Below are positions 54,779 through 64,000 of a stretch of DNA of 64,000 nucleotides, piece by piece. The notes under the pieces were generated by a model, which was not told where the DNA came from, ran no database searches, and saw nothing but the letters and a program-made list of their open reading frames with translations. Source of the DNA: Paracoccaceae bacterium (GTDB taxonomy: Bacteria > Pseudomonadota > Alphaproteobacteria > Rhodobacterales > Rhodobacteraceae); assembly GCA_014239455.1 (NCBI GenBank), contig JAAZYV010000001.1, forward strand, positions 1 to 64,000, read 5' to 3'. Every line of letters starts with the position of its first letter. Within the stretch, counting starts at the first letter, position 1. A program made the position numbers and the translations under genes.

Positions 54779-55039
54779 TTGCATTGGTTTAAATTGCAGA
54801 AAGGTTTTTTAAAGGTGGTTTATTCTATACAACTGGCTTTTAGTCATGGAACCCCAAGAAAAGCATTTCTGACGGCTCTTGCTGTTGGGACAATTTTTCT
54901 TGTGATAAATCATGGAGATTCAATTCTATTAGGTGATTTTCCCCATCTAGCCAAAATAATTCTTACTTATTTAATGTCTTATTTAGTTGCAACCTGGGTT
55001 TCAATCTTGGGGAAAAAAACCAAGTTAACTGAGTCGTAA
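54779..55039 (+). CDS. nrtS: NrtS-like small membrane protein
   Basis: 86 residues from TTG 54779. Two membrane helices (about 30-47 and 55-78) with the conserved-looking ALAVGTIFLVINHGDSIL and ILTYLMSYLVATWVS, which match NrtS, a small nitrate/nitrite transport-linked protein. The start is uncertain; a second TTG follows a few codons later. Single gene. Confidence 0.65.
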   Translation: MHWFKLQKGFLKVVYSIQLAFSHGTPRKAFLTALAVGTIFLVINHGDSILLGDFPHLAKIILTYLMSYLVATWVSILGKKTKLTES

Positions 55040-55165
55040 CATGACAAAATGAATTGAGGCAATGGATTTGATGTAGAAGAGTTTATCAACCGAGAGCGAG
55101 TAGTAGATCTAAGTTTCTTTAACTTTGAGAATGCCATAACTGCTGCCTATTATGCTAATGAAAAG

Positions 55166-56356
55166 TTGGAAATACAGAAAACAAATAAGAATTTTGAAAA
55201 ATTTTTTCCTATACTAGGAAATATCACAAATGCCTATTTCCCAAATGTATTAGAGCAACTAGGAATTCCTGAAGAACAAATTTTACAATTTCGCTCGCAA
55301 ATTGAGGAGAAGGGATCTGTCTTAATTCCACAGATTAAGATAACGATTGATGGTGAAGAAAGAATGTTCTCCTTACTTTCTGCTAGGACTAAAAATGACC
55401 ATTTCTCTTTTCTTAACGGGGTGCAGGGTCAATTTGTCGACAGAACTAACGAATGGAATCTTCGGAAAGAAAGAGAAGAGTTGATTGCTCAGAAGGAGCG
55501 TGACAGTCATTTAATTAGAGAGAAAAGCCTGCAGCTAGAAAACTTGGCCACTCGGCTAGCAAAATACCTTTCCCCCCAAATCTATCAAAGCATTTTTGAG
55601 GATAAAGAAACGGTAGAATCAAAACACTCCAGAAAGAATCTAACTATATTCTTTTCTGATATTGTAAAATTTACAGATATCACAGATTCTATGGAACCGG
55701 AAAGATTAGCCACTATTGTTAATTCTTATTTGTCTGAAATGTCTTCTATAGCATTAGAATATGGTGGCACGATTGATAAATTCATTGGTGACGCCATTCT
55801 CATCTTTTTTGGTGATCCTGAAACTAAAGGGGATGTGGAAGATGCCCTAAGTGCTATTGAAATGTCCATAAGAATGCAAAAACGAGTTATGGAATTACAG
55901 AAAAGTTGGAAGAAATTGGGCTTGACCGATGGACTGACAGTAAGAATGGGCATTTCTACCGGTTTTTGCACCGTAGGAAATTTTGGTTCAGATCTAAGAT
56001 TGGATTACACTGTATTGGGTAGCCCAGTTAACTTGGCTGCAAGATTGCAAGGCATGGCGGAGCCAGGAGAGATAGTAATTGATGAAATTACCCAAAATTT
56101 AGTAGGGGAAGAATTGGATGTTATTAAACACAAAACTTTTACCCCAAAAGGTTTTGTAAGACCAATAAATACATTTAAAGTTGAAGGGTTTAAGAAAATC
56201 GAGCACAGAAAGCTCAATAGAAAACTTTCTCGAGCGGGCAAAAGGGTGGAAATAAACGTCATTGATAGTTCTGACATTAGGGCTGCCCTTGAAGAGTTAA
56301 AACAGATTCAAGATGCATTTGAAAAAGAATATGCAGACGAGTATAGAGAAAAGTGA
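55166..56356 (+). CDS. Class III adenylate/guanylate cyclase with N-terminal sensor-like region
   Basis: 396 residues from TTG 55166. C-terminal cyclase domain about 155-345: metal Asp in FFSDIVKFTDIT (near 164), DKFIGDAILIFFGD (near 209), GISTGFCTVGNFG, and YTVLGSPVNLAARL. The N-terminal 150 residues look like a PAS-type sensor with a coiled-coil linker (LIREKSLQLENLATRLAKYLSP). The same frame stays open for 36 codons upstream with clear coding character (VVDLSFFNFENA) but lacks a start; adding one T to TTT 55067-55069 would give ATG 55062 with GAGG before it. The true gene therefore likely starts at 55062. Confidence 0.85.
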   Translation: MEIQKTNKNFEKFFPILGNITNAYFPNVLEQLGIPEEQILQFRSQIEEKGSVLIPQIKITIDGEERMFSLLSARTKNDHFSFLNGVQGQFVDRTNEWNLRKEREELIAQKERDSHLIREKSLQLENLATRLAKYLSPQIYQSIFEDKETVESKHSRKNLTIFFSDIVKFTDITDSMEPERLATIVNSYLSEMSSIALEYGGTIDKFIGDAILIFFGDPETKGDVEDALSAIEMSIRMQKRVMELQKSWKKLGLTDGLTVRMGISTGFCTVGNFGSDLRLDYTVLGSPVNLAARLQGMAEPGEIVIDEITQNLVGEELDVIKHKTFTPKGFVRPINTFKVEGFKKIEHRKLNRKLSRAGKRVEINVIDSSDIRAALEELKQIQDAFEKEYADEYREK

Positions 56357-56418
56357 GAGCCATACTTCTTTTTTTTCAGGCTTATCATTACTGAAAACGA
56401 TCGGATACCAAAAATAGA

Positions 56419-57030
56419 ATGAGTCTAGCGAGGGTTCTACAGAAAGAGTTTTACGTTCCAGTTTTACATTGGTTAGATTGGTTTGAAGACAAGAAGAGAG
56501 GTGTTAACACCCGTCAAAATTTTGAATTAACTGAGCTCGGAATATCAAGTAGTCTGGGGAATAAATATCAGCCTGTAAGTTATGGAAGGCTCAGAGTAGT
56601 TTTAAAGTTAGCAAGGCGCATGAACCCTAAATCGACATTTATTGATGTAGGATGTGGGCTAGGGCGTCCCATTCTTGTTGCTTTAGAACTAGGATTTCAG
56701 CATGCCATTGGGATTGATGTGGCTAATGAACTGATAAGAAGTTGTAAAAAGAATATAGGTAGTAAATCAAATAGGGTTAAGCTTTTTTGTTGCGATGTAG
56801 AGGATTACGACTTTCCGGATGGTATTTCGACAATTTTCCTTTTCAATCCTTTTGGTAAGGATCGTCTGGCAAAATTAGTCTCGAAACTGAGAAGTATTGA
56901 TAGCAAAGGGCTAGTCATTTATTTCAATCCCAAACACCATGAAGTTTTTGACAAAAGAAAACTGGTTAGGGAATTGAAGTGGCAGAACTTTGGTCTCTTC
57001 GAAGAAATATGCCACTTTTACAGGTTCTGA
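56419..57030 (+). CDS. SAM-dependent methyltransferase (DOT1-like layout)
   Basis: 203 residues. Motif I DVGCGLGRPILVAL (about 75-88), next strand AIGIDVANELIRSCKKN, and FLFNPFGKDRL in the position of the catalytic motif. N-terminal helical part before the SAM domain resembles small bacterial DOT1-like or PrmC-type enzymes. Substrate unknown. Follows the cyclase by 62 nt. Confidence 0.78.
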   Translation: MSLARVLQKEFYVPVLHWLDWFEDKKRGVNTRQNFELTELGISSSLGNKYQPVSYGRLRVVLKLARRMNPKSTFIDVGCGLGRPILVALELGFQHAIGIDVANELIRSCKKNIGSKSNRVKLFCCDVEDYDFPDGISTIFLFNPFGKDRLAKLVSKLRSIDSKGLVIYFNPKHHEVFDKRKLVRELKWQNFGLFEEICHFYRF

Positions 57031-57156
57031 TGAAGAATACGTATCTTTCCGAGACTGGGTTAGTGACTCTGAAGCTGAAATGACTTAAGTCTTGGAGTAT
57101 AGAGGGCTTTTCCCGTAAAAGCTTTTTCTTTTAACGCTATAATATAGAGCAAATTC

Positions 57157-58544
57157 ATGAGTAGATTTCTGTTTTTTTTCATATTATTCCTATCTGCAGC
57201 ACCTTTAGCTAAGGCAGATATTGGCGATAAAGGGGTGCAAGCTCTTTTAGATAGGGATTATCAAACTGCCTATGCTGAATTAATGCCGTTGGCTGAGCGC
57301 GGTCATCCTACCTCACTATACAATATTGGTTATATGTATTTTAATGGCGCTGGTCTTGAACAAAACTTTGATGAGGCTTTTAAATTTTACGAACAAGCAG
57401 CTGAAAAAGGATTTCCTATGGCTTTTCATCAAATAGGTTTGTATTTTGATGATGGAATTGGTAGAGAAGTCAATGTTCAGGAAGCGGTGAAATGGTATGA
57501 AAAAGCTGCGGAAAAAGGAGTTGTAATCTCCCATCACAACTTAGGTTTTATCTATGAAACCGGAAGATTAACTGGAAAAAATGATTATGTTGAAGCAGTT
57601 CGCTGGTATAAATTTGCTGCAGACCAGGGTTTTGCAGACTCACAAGTTAATTTAGGGATTTTGTATGATGATGGATTAGGAGTAATTCAGGATAATAAAG
57701 AGGCTGTCAGATTGTTTACTCTCGCAGCTAATCAAGGTTCTCCAAATGGTATGTGGAGGTTGGCGCTCATGTATCTTCATGGTGAGGGGGTTACACAAGA
57801 TGATACTAAAGTCTTAGACCTAACTACCAAAGCTGCCGAATTAAATTTTTCACTGGCTCAACATGATATGGGATTATATTATAATGATGGACAACTAGGA
57901 GTTAAACAAGACAAATCAATTGCTGCGCAATGGTATAGGCGAGCAGCGGAACTAGGTTACGCGGGCTCCCAAGTTAATTTGGGAATCTTATATGATAGCG
58001 GTGATGGAGTTCCATTAAATGATGATGAAGCATTCAAATGGTTTACTCTGGCAGCAAACCAAAATCAGCCTTTGGGTCAATACTATCTGGGACCATGTAT
58101 GAATTTGGAGAAGGTGTAGCCCAGAATTTTGATGAAGCCGGCAAATGGTACAGTACTGCATGTGATAACAGTAATCAGCCTGACGCTTGCTATCATTTGG
58201 CGAATTTATTCCAAAATGGAACCCTTAGCAGCGATAACTCTTTTTTAGTGCCTTCACTTTATGAAACAGCCTCAGAAGAAGGTCATGTTGAAGCCCAATT
58301 TAGATTAGGGACTATTCTTTATTTTGGCGAATTTAACGGGTTAATTGATAAGGTCCAAGCTTATATGATGTTTAATATTGCTGCTATGAATGGGCATGAA
58401 ACTGCAATTAGTAATAGGGACGTAATGGCTAGCGAACTAGCCTCTGCCGAACTAGAAAAAGGCCAGAGCCTTTCAAAACAGTGCTTAGAAAAAAATTTAA
58501 AAGACTGCATTTGTTGGGACTGTCTTCAGTCATCGAGCGAATAA
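57157..58544 (+). pseudogene. Sel1-like repeat protein, frameshifted
   Basis: Two frames join into one protein of about 460 residues: 57157-58119 holds the signal peptide (LFFFILFLSAAPLAKA) and eight Sel1 repeats (for example AAEKGFPMAFHQIGLYFDDGIG), and the frame ending at 58544 continues with YEFGEGVAQNFDEAGKWY and a Cys-rich end. The break lies at the GGG at 58089-58091, where one more G would restore Leu-Gly-Thr-Met-Tyr and the frame. Sel1 proteins act as scaffolds in the periplasm or cytosol. Either a real frameshift or a homopolymer sequence error. Confidence 0.82.
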
Positions 58545-58566
58545 GACAAATGGTTAGAATCGCAGA

Positions 58567-59309
58567 ATGGATGAAAGGGACATGAGTACCAAGAAGCCTG
58601 TTACACTTGTTGTCGGAGCGGGAGATTATTTAGGTTCTGCGGTTGCAAAAAGGTTTTCAAAAGGTGAATTAAAAATAGCCGCTTCTCGAAGAAGAGGAAA
58701 TTTGACGAGCCTGATCGGATCATACGGGGCTCAGGCGGAGAAGCTGTTGGTTTTCATTCTGATGCCAGAAATGAAAGGGAAGTCATTGACCTGATAAAGA
58801 ATGTTGAAAACCAATTAGGCCCTATAGATGTATGTATTTATAATGTAGGAGGAAATGTGAAATTTCCTATTCTGGAAACGACAAGTCGGGTTTATCGTAA
58901 AGTTTGGGAAATGTGTGCTTTAGGAGGGTTTCTTGTTGGGAAAGAGGTCCTCAAGTACATGCTTCCTAGAAAACGGGGTACTATATTATTTACAGGAGCA
59001 TCAGCCAGTGTAAGAGGGAAAAGTGGTTATGCGGCTTTTTCGGGCGGCAAACAAGCTTTACGCGCTCTGACGCAAAGCTTGGCGAGAGAAGTGGGTCCCC
59101 AAGGTATTCACATTTCACATGTTATCATCGATGGATTGATAGAAAACGATAATGTAAGATCATTGTTCCCGGAAGATTTTGACTCTAGACCCAAAGATGG
59201 CATCTTGCAGCCGACCGAAATAGCTGAGGTATACTGGCAGCTTTATCGGCAACCTAAGAGTGCTTGGACTTTTGAAATCGATCTTAGGCCGTATTCGGAG
59301 TCTTTTTAG
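58567..59309 (+). pseudogene. Short-chain dehydrogenase, frameshifted
   Basis: The first frame (58567-58794) carries the Rossmann start VVGAGDYLGSAVAKRF; the second (from about 58744 to 59309) carries AVGFHSDARNEREVID, YNVGGN (NAG-equivalent), GASASVRGKSGYAAFSGGKQAL with Tyr-x-x-x-Lys-like residues, and the usual end. One base added near 58741-58742 (AA to AAA) joins them. SDR with unknown substrate. The start could also be ATG 58582, with AAAGGGAC close before it. Confidence 0.82.
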
Positions 59310-59330
59310 TCAAGAAGAATTGTATTAAAT

Positions 59331-59353
59331 GGTAGCCGAAAGCACCTTTATTC
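59331..59353 (+). terminator. Weak terminator after the SDR pseudogene
   Basis: GGTAGC, CGAAA loop, GCACC then TTTATT. One base is bulged in the stem. It lies where the SDR and pyruvate carboxylase genes converge. Confidence 0.4.
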
Positions 59354-62300
59354 TAACTCAATTAGGAGATCTTTCGCGTCAATTTGGCTACCAGTTTTTA
59401 CATAAATTTTTCTTATTTTTCCTTCTCGTTGGGCATTAAGCGCGGTCTCCATTTTCATAGCTTCAATGGTAAGAAAAACATCACCTTTTTTGATCGATTG
59501 TCCTTCCTTTACGGCCACTACTGTGACCGCTCCAGGCATCGGGGCAGATATATGTTTGGGGTTCTTTAATTCCGCTTTTGGTTTTTCTTTAACTTTATTT
59601 TTTATATTACCCTGGTCAGTAATTCTGATAATTCTTGGTTGCCCGTTTAACTCAAAAAAGGCCTTACGCTCTCCTTCATCATTTATTTCACTTATGGCTT
59701 GAAGGCGAATTTCTAGAGTTTTTCCAGGATCAATTTCGACACTTAATTCTTCACCATTTTTCATTCCATAAAAATATATGTTACTTGGTAGAGTTCTCAC
59801 AGGTCCGTAGGTCGAATGGTGTTTTAGATACTCAGCAAAAATCTTTGGATACATTAAATAGCTACAGAAGTCTTCTTCGTCTATTTCACTTAGAGAAAGA
59901 TAAGAACAAGCCTCATCGCGCACTTTATCCAAACTTTTTTGTTTTATTCTTGATCCTGGTCGCCGAGTGAAAATTTCCCCCTTTCCAAGAGCTTTTTTGA
60001 CTATTGATTTAGGAAAACCACCTGGTGGTTGGCCTAAGTTACCTCTCAGCATGTCAAGAACCGATTCGGGGAAAGTAACTTTTATTTTGGGATCCTGTAC
60101 TTCTTCTTTGGTTAACCCTTGAGAGATCATCAACAAGGCCATATCTCCAACCACTTTTGAAGAGGGTGTAACTTTGACAATATCTCCAAACAATTGGTTT
60201 ACATCAGAATAGGTTTTTGCAATTTCTGGCCATTTATTTGCTAATCCCAAGCTTTTTGCTTGGGCTAGCAGATTGGTAAATTGCCCCCCGGGCATTTCGT
60301 GGAGATATACTTCAGAGGCTGGAAAGGTTACACCTTGGTCGAAAGCGCTATATTGTTTTCTAACAGTTAGCCAATAATTTGATATATCTCTGACTTCATC
60401 AATTCTAATAGATGACGCTCTTTCAGTATTTTGTAGAGTTTCTAGAACTGAGCCAAGGCAGGGTTGGGATGTGCTTCCAGAAAAAGCATCCATTGCACAA
60501 TCAACAACATCTACTCCTGCTTCAGAAGCAGCAAGTAAGGTTGCTATTCCTGCTCCACTAGTGTCATGTGTGTGGAGGTGAACTGGTAGCCCTGTTTCGT
60601 CTTTCAGTGTCTTAATTAAAAGTTTAGCAGCAGATGGTTTTAATAAGCCAGCCATGTCTTTTAATCCCAGCAAATGAGTGCCAGCCTTTTGTAATTCTTT
60701 GGCCATTTTTACATAATATTTTAGGTCATATTTTGATTTGGTAGGATCTAAAATGTCTCCAGTATAACATATTGATGCTTCAAGAATTTTCCCTGTTTCG
60801 AGAACTGCGTCCATAGATAATCGCATGTTTTCTACCCAATTAAGGCTGTCAAATACTCTGAAAAGGTCTATTCCAGACTTAGCTGCTAAGGTTACAAAAT
60901 ATTTCACGTAATTGTCGGGATAATTGGTATAACCAACTCCATTGGATCCCCTCAAGAGCATTTGTAAAAGGGTATCAGGCATCTTATTTCTTAAATCCCT
61001 GAGCCTTTGCCAGGGGCATTCCTGAAGAAATCGATAAGCAACGTCAAAGGTTGCACCCCCCCAGCATTCAACGGAAAACAATTCTGCAAGATTACCATCA
61101 TAGCGATCCGCAACTTTGAGCATATCAATAGATCTCATTCTGGTAGCGAGCAGGCTTTGATGTCCATCACGCATCGTGGTATCCGTGAGAAGCAATTGCC
61201 TTTGATTTAGGGTCCAGGAAGCAACTGCATCCGCTCCTTTTTCAGCAAGAATTTTTTTTAAATTTGTTGATGAACTTTCTTTCCTGGTCTTCTTAATATT
61301 TCGGAAAGAAAATGCATTGTTATCAGGTCTCTTTTTATTTTTTGTTTCTGGATGACCTTCAATGCTGATTGATGCTATGTAGGTAAGTAGTTTAGTGGCC
61401 CTATCTTGACGCTCCGAGAATTTAAATAACTGCGGAGTGGAATCAATGAACTTTGTGGTATAAGAATTATTACGAAAGGTTTCATTCTTTAACAAATTTT
61501 CTACAAATGAAATGTTTGTTGAAACGCCTCGAATACGAAATTCACGAAGAGCTCTGTCCATTCGTGCTATCGCATCTTCCGCTGTTGGGGCCCAAGCAGT
61601 TACTTTCTCCAATAAGCTATCATAAAACCTCGTAATGATAGCACCAGAGTAAGCAGTCCCACCATCTAATCGGATTCCCATGCCAGTTGCTCCTCTATAG
61701 GCAGTTATCCTTCCATAGTCCGGAATAAAATTATTTAGAGGGTCCTCCGTCGTAATCCTACATTGTAAAGCGTGACCGTGGCATTGAATTTCATTTTGAT
61801 TGTCTTTGCCTGTGGCTTCTTTTATCGAGGAACCTTCAGCAAGCATTATCTGGGCTCTGACAATGTCAATTCCTGTAACTTCCTCTGTAACGGTATGCTC
61901 AACTTGAATTCTTGGGTTTACCTCTATGAAGAAGAAATTTCCATTCGATACATCCATTAAGAATTCAACTGTCCCGGCACATTGATAACCAACCATTTGG
62001 CAGATTTTTTCCGCCATTTTACATACCTCATTTCTTTGAGGATTAGTTAGATATGGGGCAGGTGCCCTTTCAATGACTTTCTGATTTCTTCTTTGAATTG
62101 AACAGTCTCTTTCCCACAAATGGTAAATATTCCCATCTTTATCTCCTAGAATTTGGACCTCTACATGCCTTGCATTTTCAATATATTTCTCCAAAAATGA
62201 TTCAGAATTTCCAAAGGCATTCGTAGCTTCTCGTTTTCCTTCTAGAATATTTTTCTCTAAATCTTTGAGGTTTTTGATCAGCCTCATACCGCGACCACCC

Positions 62301-62797
62301 CCACCCCAAGATGCTTTCAGCATTAAGGGTAACCCCAAATCTTTTGCTATCTTGTTTAGCTTGTCAGTACTTTCAGGTAAAATATCACTAGCTGGTATAA
62401 CTCGTACTCCTGCCTTAACGGCCATTTTCCTAGCTGTGGCTTTGTTTCCTAATTGTCGCATTGTTTTGGGAGATGGGCCAATGAAAGTGAGCTCAGCTTC
62501 TATACAGGCTTCTGCAAACTCTGGTTTTTCCGATAAAAGCCCATAACCGGGATGAATTGCATCTGCATCAACCATTTTTGCTACTTGGATAATTTCTTGA
62601 ATATTTAGATAGGCAGCAACAGGCCCCATTCCTTGCCCTATCTTATAGGCCTCGTCTGCTTTGAATCTATGTAGAGAAAGTTTATCTTCTTCGGCAAAGA
62701 TAGCCACGGTAGATTTACCCATTTCATTTGCGGCTCTCATAACTCTTATGGCGATTTCACCTCTATTAGCAATCAAGATTTTCTTGAACTTTTGCAT
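59348..62797 (-). CDS. pyc: Pyruvate carboxylase
   Basis: 1149 residues, single chain. Biotin carboxylase domain about 1-450 (ILIANRGEIAIRV, ASWGGGGRGMRLI, IEVNPRIQVEHTVTE), carboxyltransferase domain about 530-810 (DTTMRDGHQSLLATRMR, the metal/Lys region MLLRGSNGVGYTNYPDN, HLHTHDTSG), PYC linker, and C-terminal biotinyl domain with EAMKMETAL (Lys near 1115). Converts pyruvate, bicarbonate and ATP to oxaloacetate, an anaplerotic reaction. Alone on the minus strand. Confidence 0.97.
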   Translation of the reverse strand: MQKFKKILIANRGEIAIRVMRAANEMGKSTVAIFAEEDKLSLHRFKADEAYKIGQGMGPVAAYLNIQEIIQVAKMVDADAIHPGYGLLSEKPEFAEACIEAELTFIGPSPKTMRQLGNKATARKMAVKAGVRVIPASDILPESTDKLNKIAKDLGLPLMLKASWGGGGRGMRLIKNLKDLEKNILEGKREATNAFGNSESFLEKYIENARHVEVQILGDKDGNIYHLWERDCSIQRRNQKVIERAPAPYLTNPQRNEVCKMAEKICQMVGYQCAGTVEFLMDVSNGNFFFIEVNPRIQVEHTVTEEVTGIDIVRAQIMLAEGSSIKEATGKDNQNEIQCHGHALQCRITTEDPLNNFIPDYGRITAYRGATGMGIRLDGGTAYSGAIITRFYDSLLEKVTAWAPTAEDAIARMDRALREFRIRGVSTNISFVENLLKNETFRNNSYTTKFIDSTPQLFKFSERQDRATKLLTYIASISIEGHPETKNKKRPDNNAFSFRNIKKTRKESSSTNLKKILAEKGADAVASWTLNQRQLLLTDTTMRDGHQSLLATRMRSIDMLKVADRYDGNLAELFSVECWGGATFDVAYRFLQECPWQRLRDLRNKMPDTLLQMLLRGSNGVGYTNYPDNYVKYFVTLAAKSGIDLFRVFDSLNWVENMRLSMDAVLETGKILEASICYTGDILDPTKSKYDLKYYVKMAKELQKAGTHLLGLKDMAGLLKPSAAKLLIKTLKDETGLPVHLHTHDTSGAGIATLLAASEAGVDVVDCAMDAFSGSTSQPCLGSVLETLQNTERASSIRIDEVRDISNYWLTVRKQYSAFDQGVTFPASEVYLHEMPGGQFTNLLAQAKSLGLANKWPEIAKTYSDVNQLFGDIVKVTPSSKVVGDMALLMISQGLTKEEVQDPKIKVTFPESVLDMLRGNLGQPPGGFPKSIVKKALGKGEIFTRRPGSRIKQKSLDKVRDEACSYLSLSEIDEEDFCSYLMYPKIFAEYLKHHSTYGPVRTLPSNIYFYGMKNGEELSVEIDPGKTLEIRLQAISEINDEGERKAFFELNGQPRIIRITDQGNIKNKVKEKPKAELKNPKHISAPMPGAVTVVAVKEGQSIKKGDVFLTIEAMKMETALNAQREGKIRKIYVKTGSQIDAKDLLIELE

Positions 62798-63049
62798 CCG
62801 TTAATGTTCCTTGATTAAATGCTTTTGAGTCTTGGTTAATAGTATATCTGCACAACAACCATTTTGTAACACAATAATTTGTAAAACATTCTTTCAAAAA
62901 CATGTTGGAATGATTAATCTCGATTAAGAATTCATTTTATATAATTACTAGCCTTCCAATTTACTCAAGGCTTAGGTAAGTTTCATCCATGAGCAAAAGT
63001 AACGAAAAGATGGTACTGGTTTTCAGTGAAAAACACAGGGATTTTTCAA

Positions 63050-64000
63050 ATGGATGAACACAATTTGGAGAAAACCAAAAGCTTAACTGAAAAAGCTTTA
63101 TTGAACCGCTCCAACAATTATTTAACTGATTTAAATGAGAAGCAGAGGGAAGCGGTCGAAAAAATTTCTGGCCCACTTTTGGTGTTAGCTGGAGCTGGAA
63201 CCGGTAAGACTCGAGCGCTAACAGCGCGTATTGCTTATCTTATAGATAGAGGCCACGCCAGGCCTAATGAAATTCTAGGTGTGACATTCACTAACAAGGC
63301 AGCCCAGGAGATGAAACTGCGTATTGGTAAGTTCTTGGGAGCTACTGTTGAAGGTATGCCCTGGTTAGGCACATTTCATTCTATTGGTGCTAAATTATTG
63401 AGAAGGCATGCTGAACTCATCAAGCTCAAGACAAATTTCACCATCTTAGATGTCGACGATCAGTTACGTCTACTTAAACAGCTCATAGCTCTTGAAAATA
63501 TTGATGAAAAGCGTTGGCCAGCAAGAAACCTTGCAGGTCTCATTGATCACTGGAAGAATCATGCCTGGCTCCCTGATAACTTGCCATCAAGTGAGATAAA
63601 TGCTTACGACGGGAAAGGGCCTAAACTGTACAAATTATACCAGGAAAGGTTAAGCATATTAAATTCTGTTGATTTTGGTGATCTTATTTTACTGCCTATT
63701 CGCTTAATGCAAGGTAATCCTGACTTGCTAGAAAAATATCAGGAAACCTTAAGGTTTATATTAGTTGATGAGTATCAGGACACAAATGTTGCTCAGTATC
63801 TGTGGCTTAGATTATTAGCCGAGGGACATAAGAACATCTGCTGTGTAGGCGATGATGATCAATCAATATATGGTTGGCGGGGTGCAGAAGTAAGAAATAT
63901 TTTATCATTTGAAAAAGATTTTCCAGGAGCAAAAGTAGTCAGGTTGGAGCAAAATTACAGATCTACTCCTCACATTTTGGCTGCAGCATCTTCACTGATA
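63050..64000 (+). CDS. uvrD: UvrD/PcrA-type DNA helicase, 5' part (runs off right edge)
   Basis: 317 residues are visible from ATG 63050 (AGGGA upstream; GTG at 63026 is an alternative). Superfamily 1 helicase: LNEKQREAV (Q motif near 27), Walker A AGAGTGKT near 49, VTFTNKAAQEM motif Ia, GTFHSIGAKLL, VDEYQD motif II, GDDDQSIYGWRGA motif III, and LEQNYRS motif IV at the edge. It unwinds DNA in mismatch and excision repair. 3' end lies outside the window. Confidence 0.94.
   Translation, partial: MDEHNLEKTKSLTEKALLNRSNNYLTDLNEKQREAVEKISGPLLVLAGAGTGKTRALTARIAYLIDRGHARPNEILGVTFTNKAAQEMKLRIGKFLGATVEGMPWLGTFHSIGAKLLRRHAELIKLKTNFTILDVDDQLRLLKQLIALENIDEKRWPARNLAGLIDHWKNHAWLPDNLPSSEINAYDGKGPKLYKLYQERLSILNSVDFGDLILLPIRLMQGNPDLLEKYQETLRFILVDEYQDTNVAQYLWLRLLAEGHKNICCVGDDDQSIYGWRGAEVRNILSFEKDFPGAKVVRLEQNYRSTPHILAAASSLI

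Overview
The window is AT-rich chromosomal DNA from an alphaproteobacterium, most likely a marine, low-GC, sulfur-oxidising one. The evidence is the order ruvC-ruvA-ruvB-ybgC-tolQ-tolR-tolA-tolB-pal-cpoB-tilS-ftsH (typical of Alphaproteobacteria), a DUF1489 gene, a Paracoccus-like sox gene order, and a DMSP demethylase gene (dmdA), a marker of marine bacteria. The exact clade cannot be fixed by reading alone. No rRNA, tRNA or CRISPR was seen. LAYOUT: 1-4.45 kb is an accessory region: a gene of unknown function running off the left edge on the minus strand, a secreted and a membrane orphan protein, a DUF4177-like small gene, then an overlapping pair of serine recombinases (small resolvase/invertase type, then large serine recombinase). 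The pair is flanked by two sites that share a 13-bp core inside imperfect dyads, with a third, inverted core just before the first recombinase. 4.45-7.8 kb holds small orphan or generic genes (GNAT, PqiA-like, DUF805, methyltransferase). 7.9-28.6 kb is housekeeping: dnaE, hisS, DUF1489, rpsD with a structured leader, an MFS transporter, msrA, prmA, Holliday-junction genes ruvCAB, the Tol-Pal envelope cluster, tilS and ftsH. 28.7-39.3 kb, mostly minus strand, starts with rimO and continues with a complete sox set transcribed in the order ccdA/soxV-soxW-soxX-soxY-soxZ-soxA-soxB-soxC-soxD, with dmdA 31 nt behind soxD, and soxS divergent at the head. 39.4-45.5 kb has a nitroreductase, an ankyrin protein and a thiamine uptake operon thiBPQ behind a TPP riboswitch, then a retropepsin-like protease. 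45.6-53.5 kb has metabolic and signalling genes: a threonine/serine dehydratase behind a perfect 20-bp palindrome, an SDR, an FAH-family hydrolase, two stand-alone cyclic-nucleotide-binding-domain proteins, an M20 amidohydrolase, mtgA, an MBL-fold hydrolase and a HemG-type flavodoxin. 53.6-64 kb has hsp20 with a sigma-32-type promoter, an NrtS-like protein, a class III adenylate/guanylate cyclase, a methyltransferase, a frameshifted Sel1-repeat gene, a frameshifted SDR gene, pyruvate carboxylase and the start of a UvrD-type helicase running off the right edge. HOW IT WORKS TOGETHER: the sox cluster should oxidise thiosulfate fully to sulfate in the periplasm (SoxXA load, SoxYZ carry, SoxB hydrolyse, SoxCD dehydrogenate), with SoxV/SoxW/SoxS keeping the carrier cysteine reduced. 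dmdA in the same apparent transcription unit would link this to organic sulfur (DMSP) use. Thiamine is imported under TPP feedback. Cyclic-nucleotide signalling is hinted at by one cyclase and two cNMP-binding proteins. The least ordinary signals are the two-recombinase cassette with its core sites, the sox-dmdA linkage, the rpsD leader, the 20-bp palindrome, and three same-direction apparent one-base losses between 55 and 59 kb.
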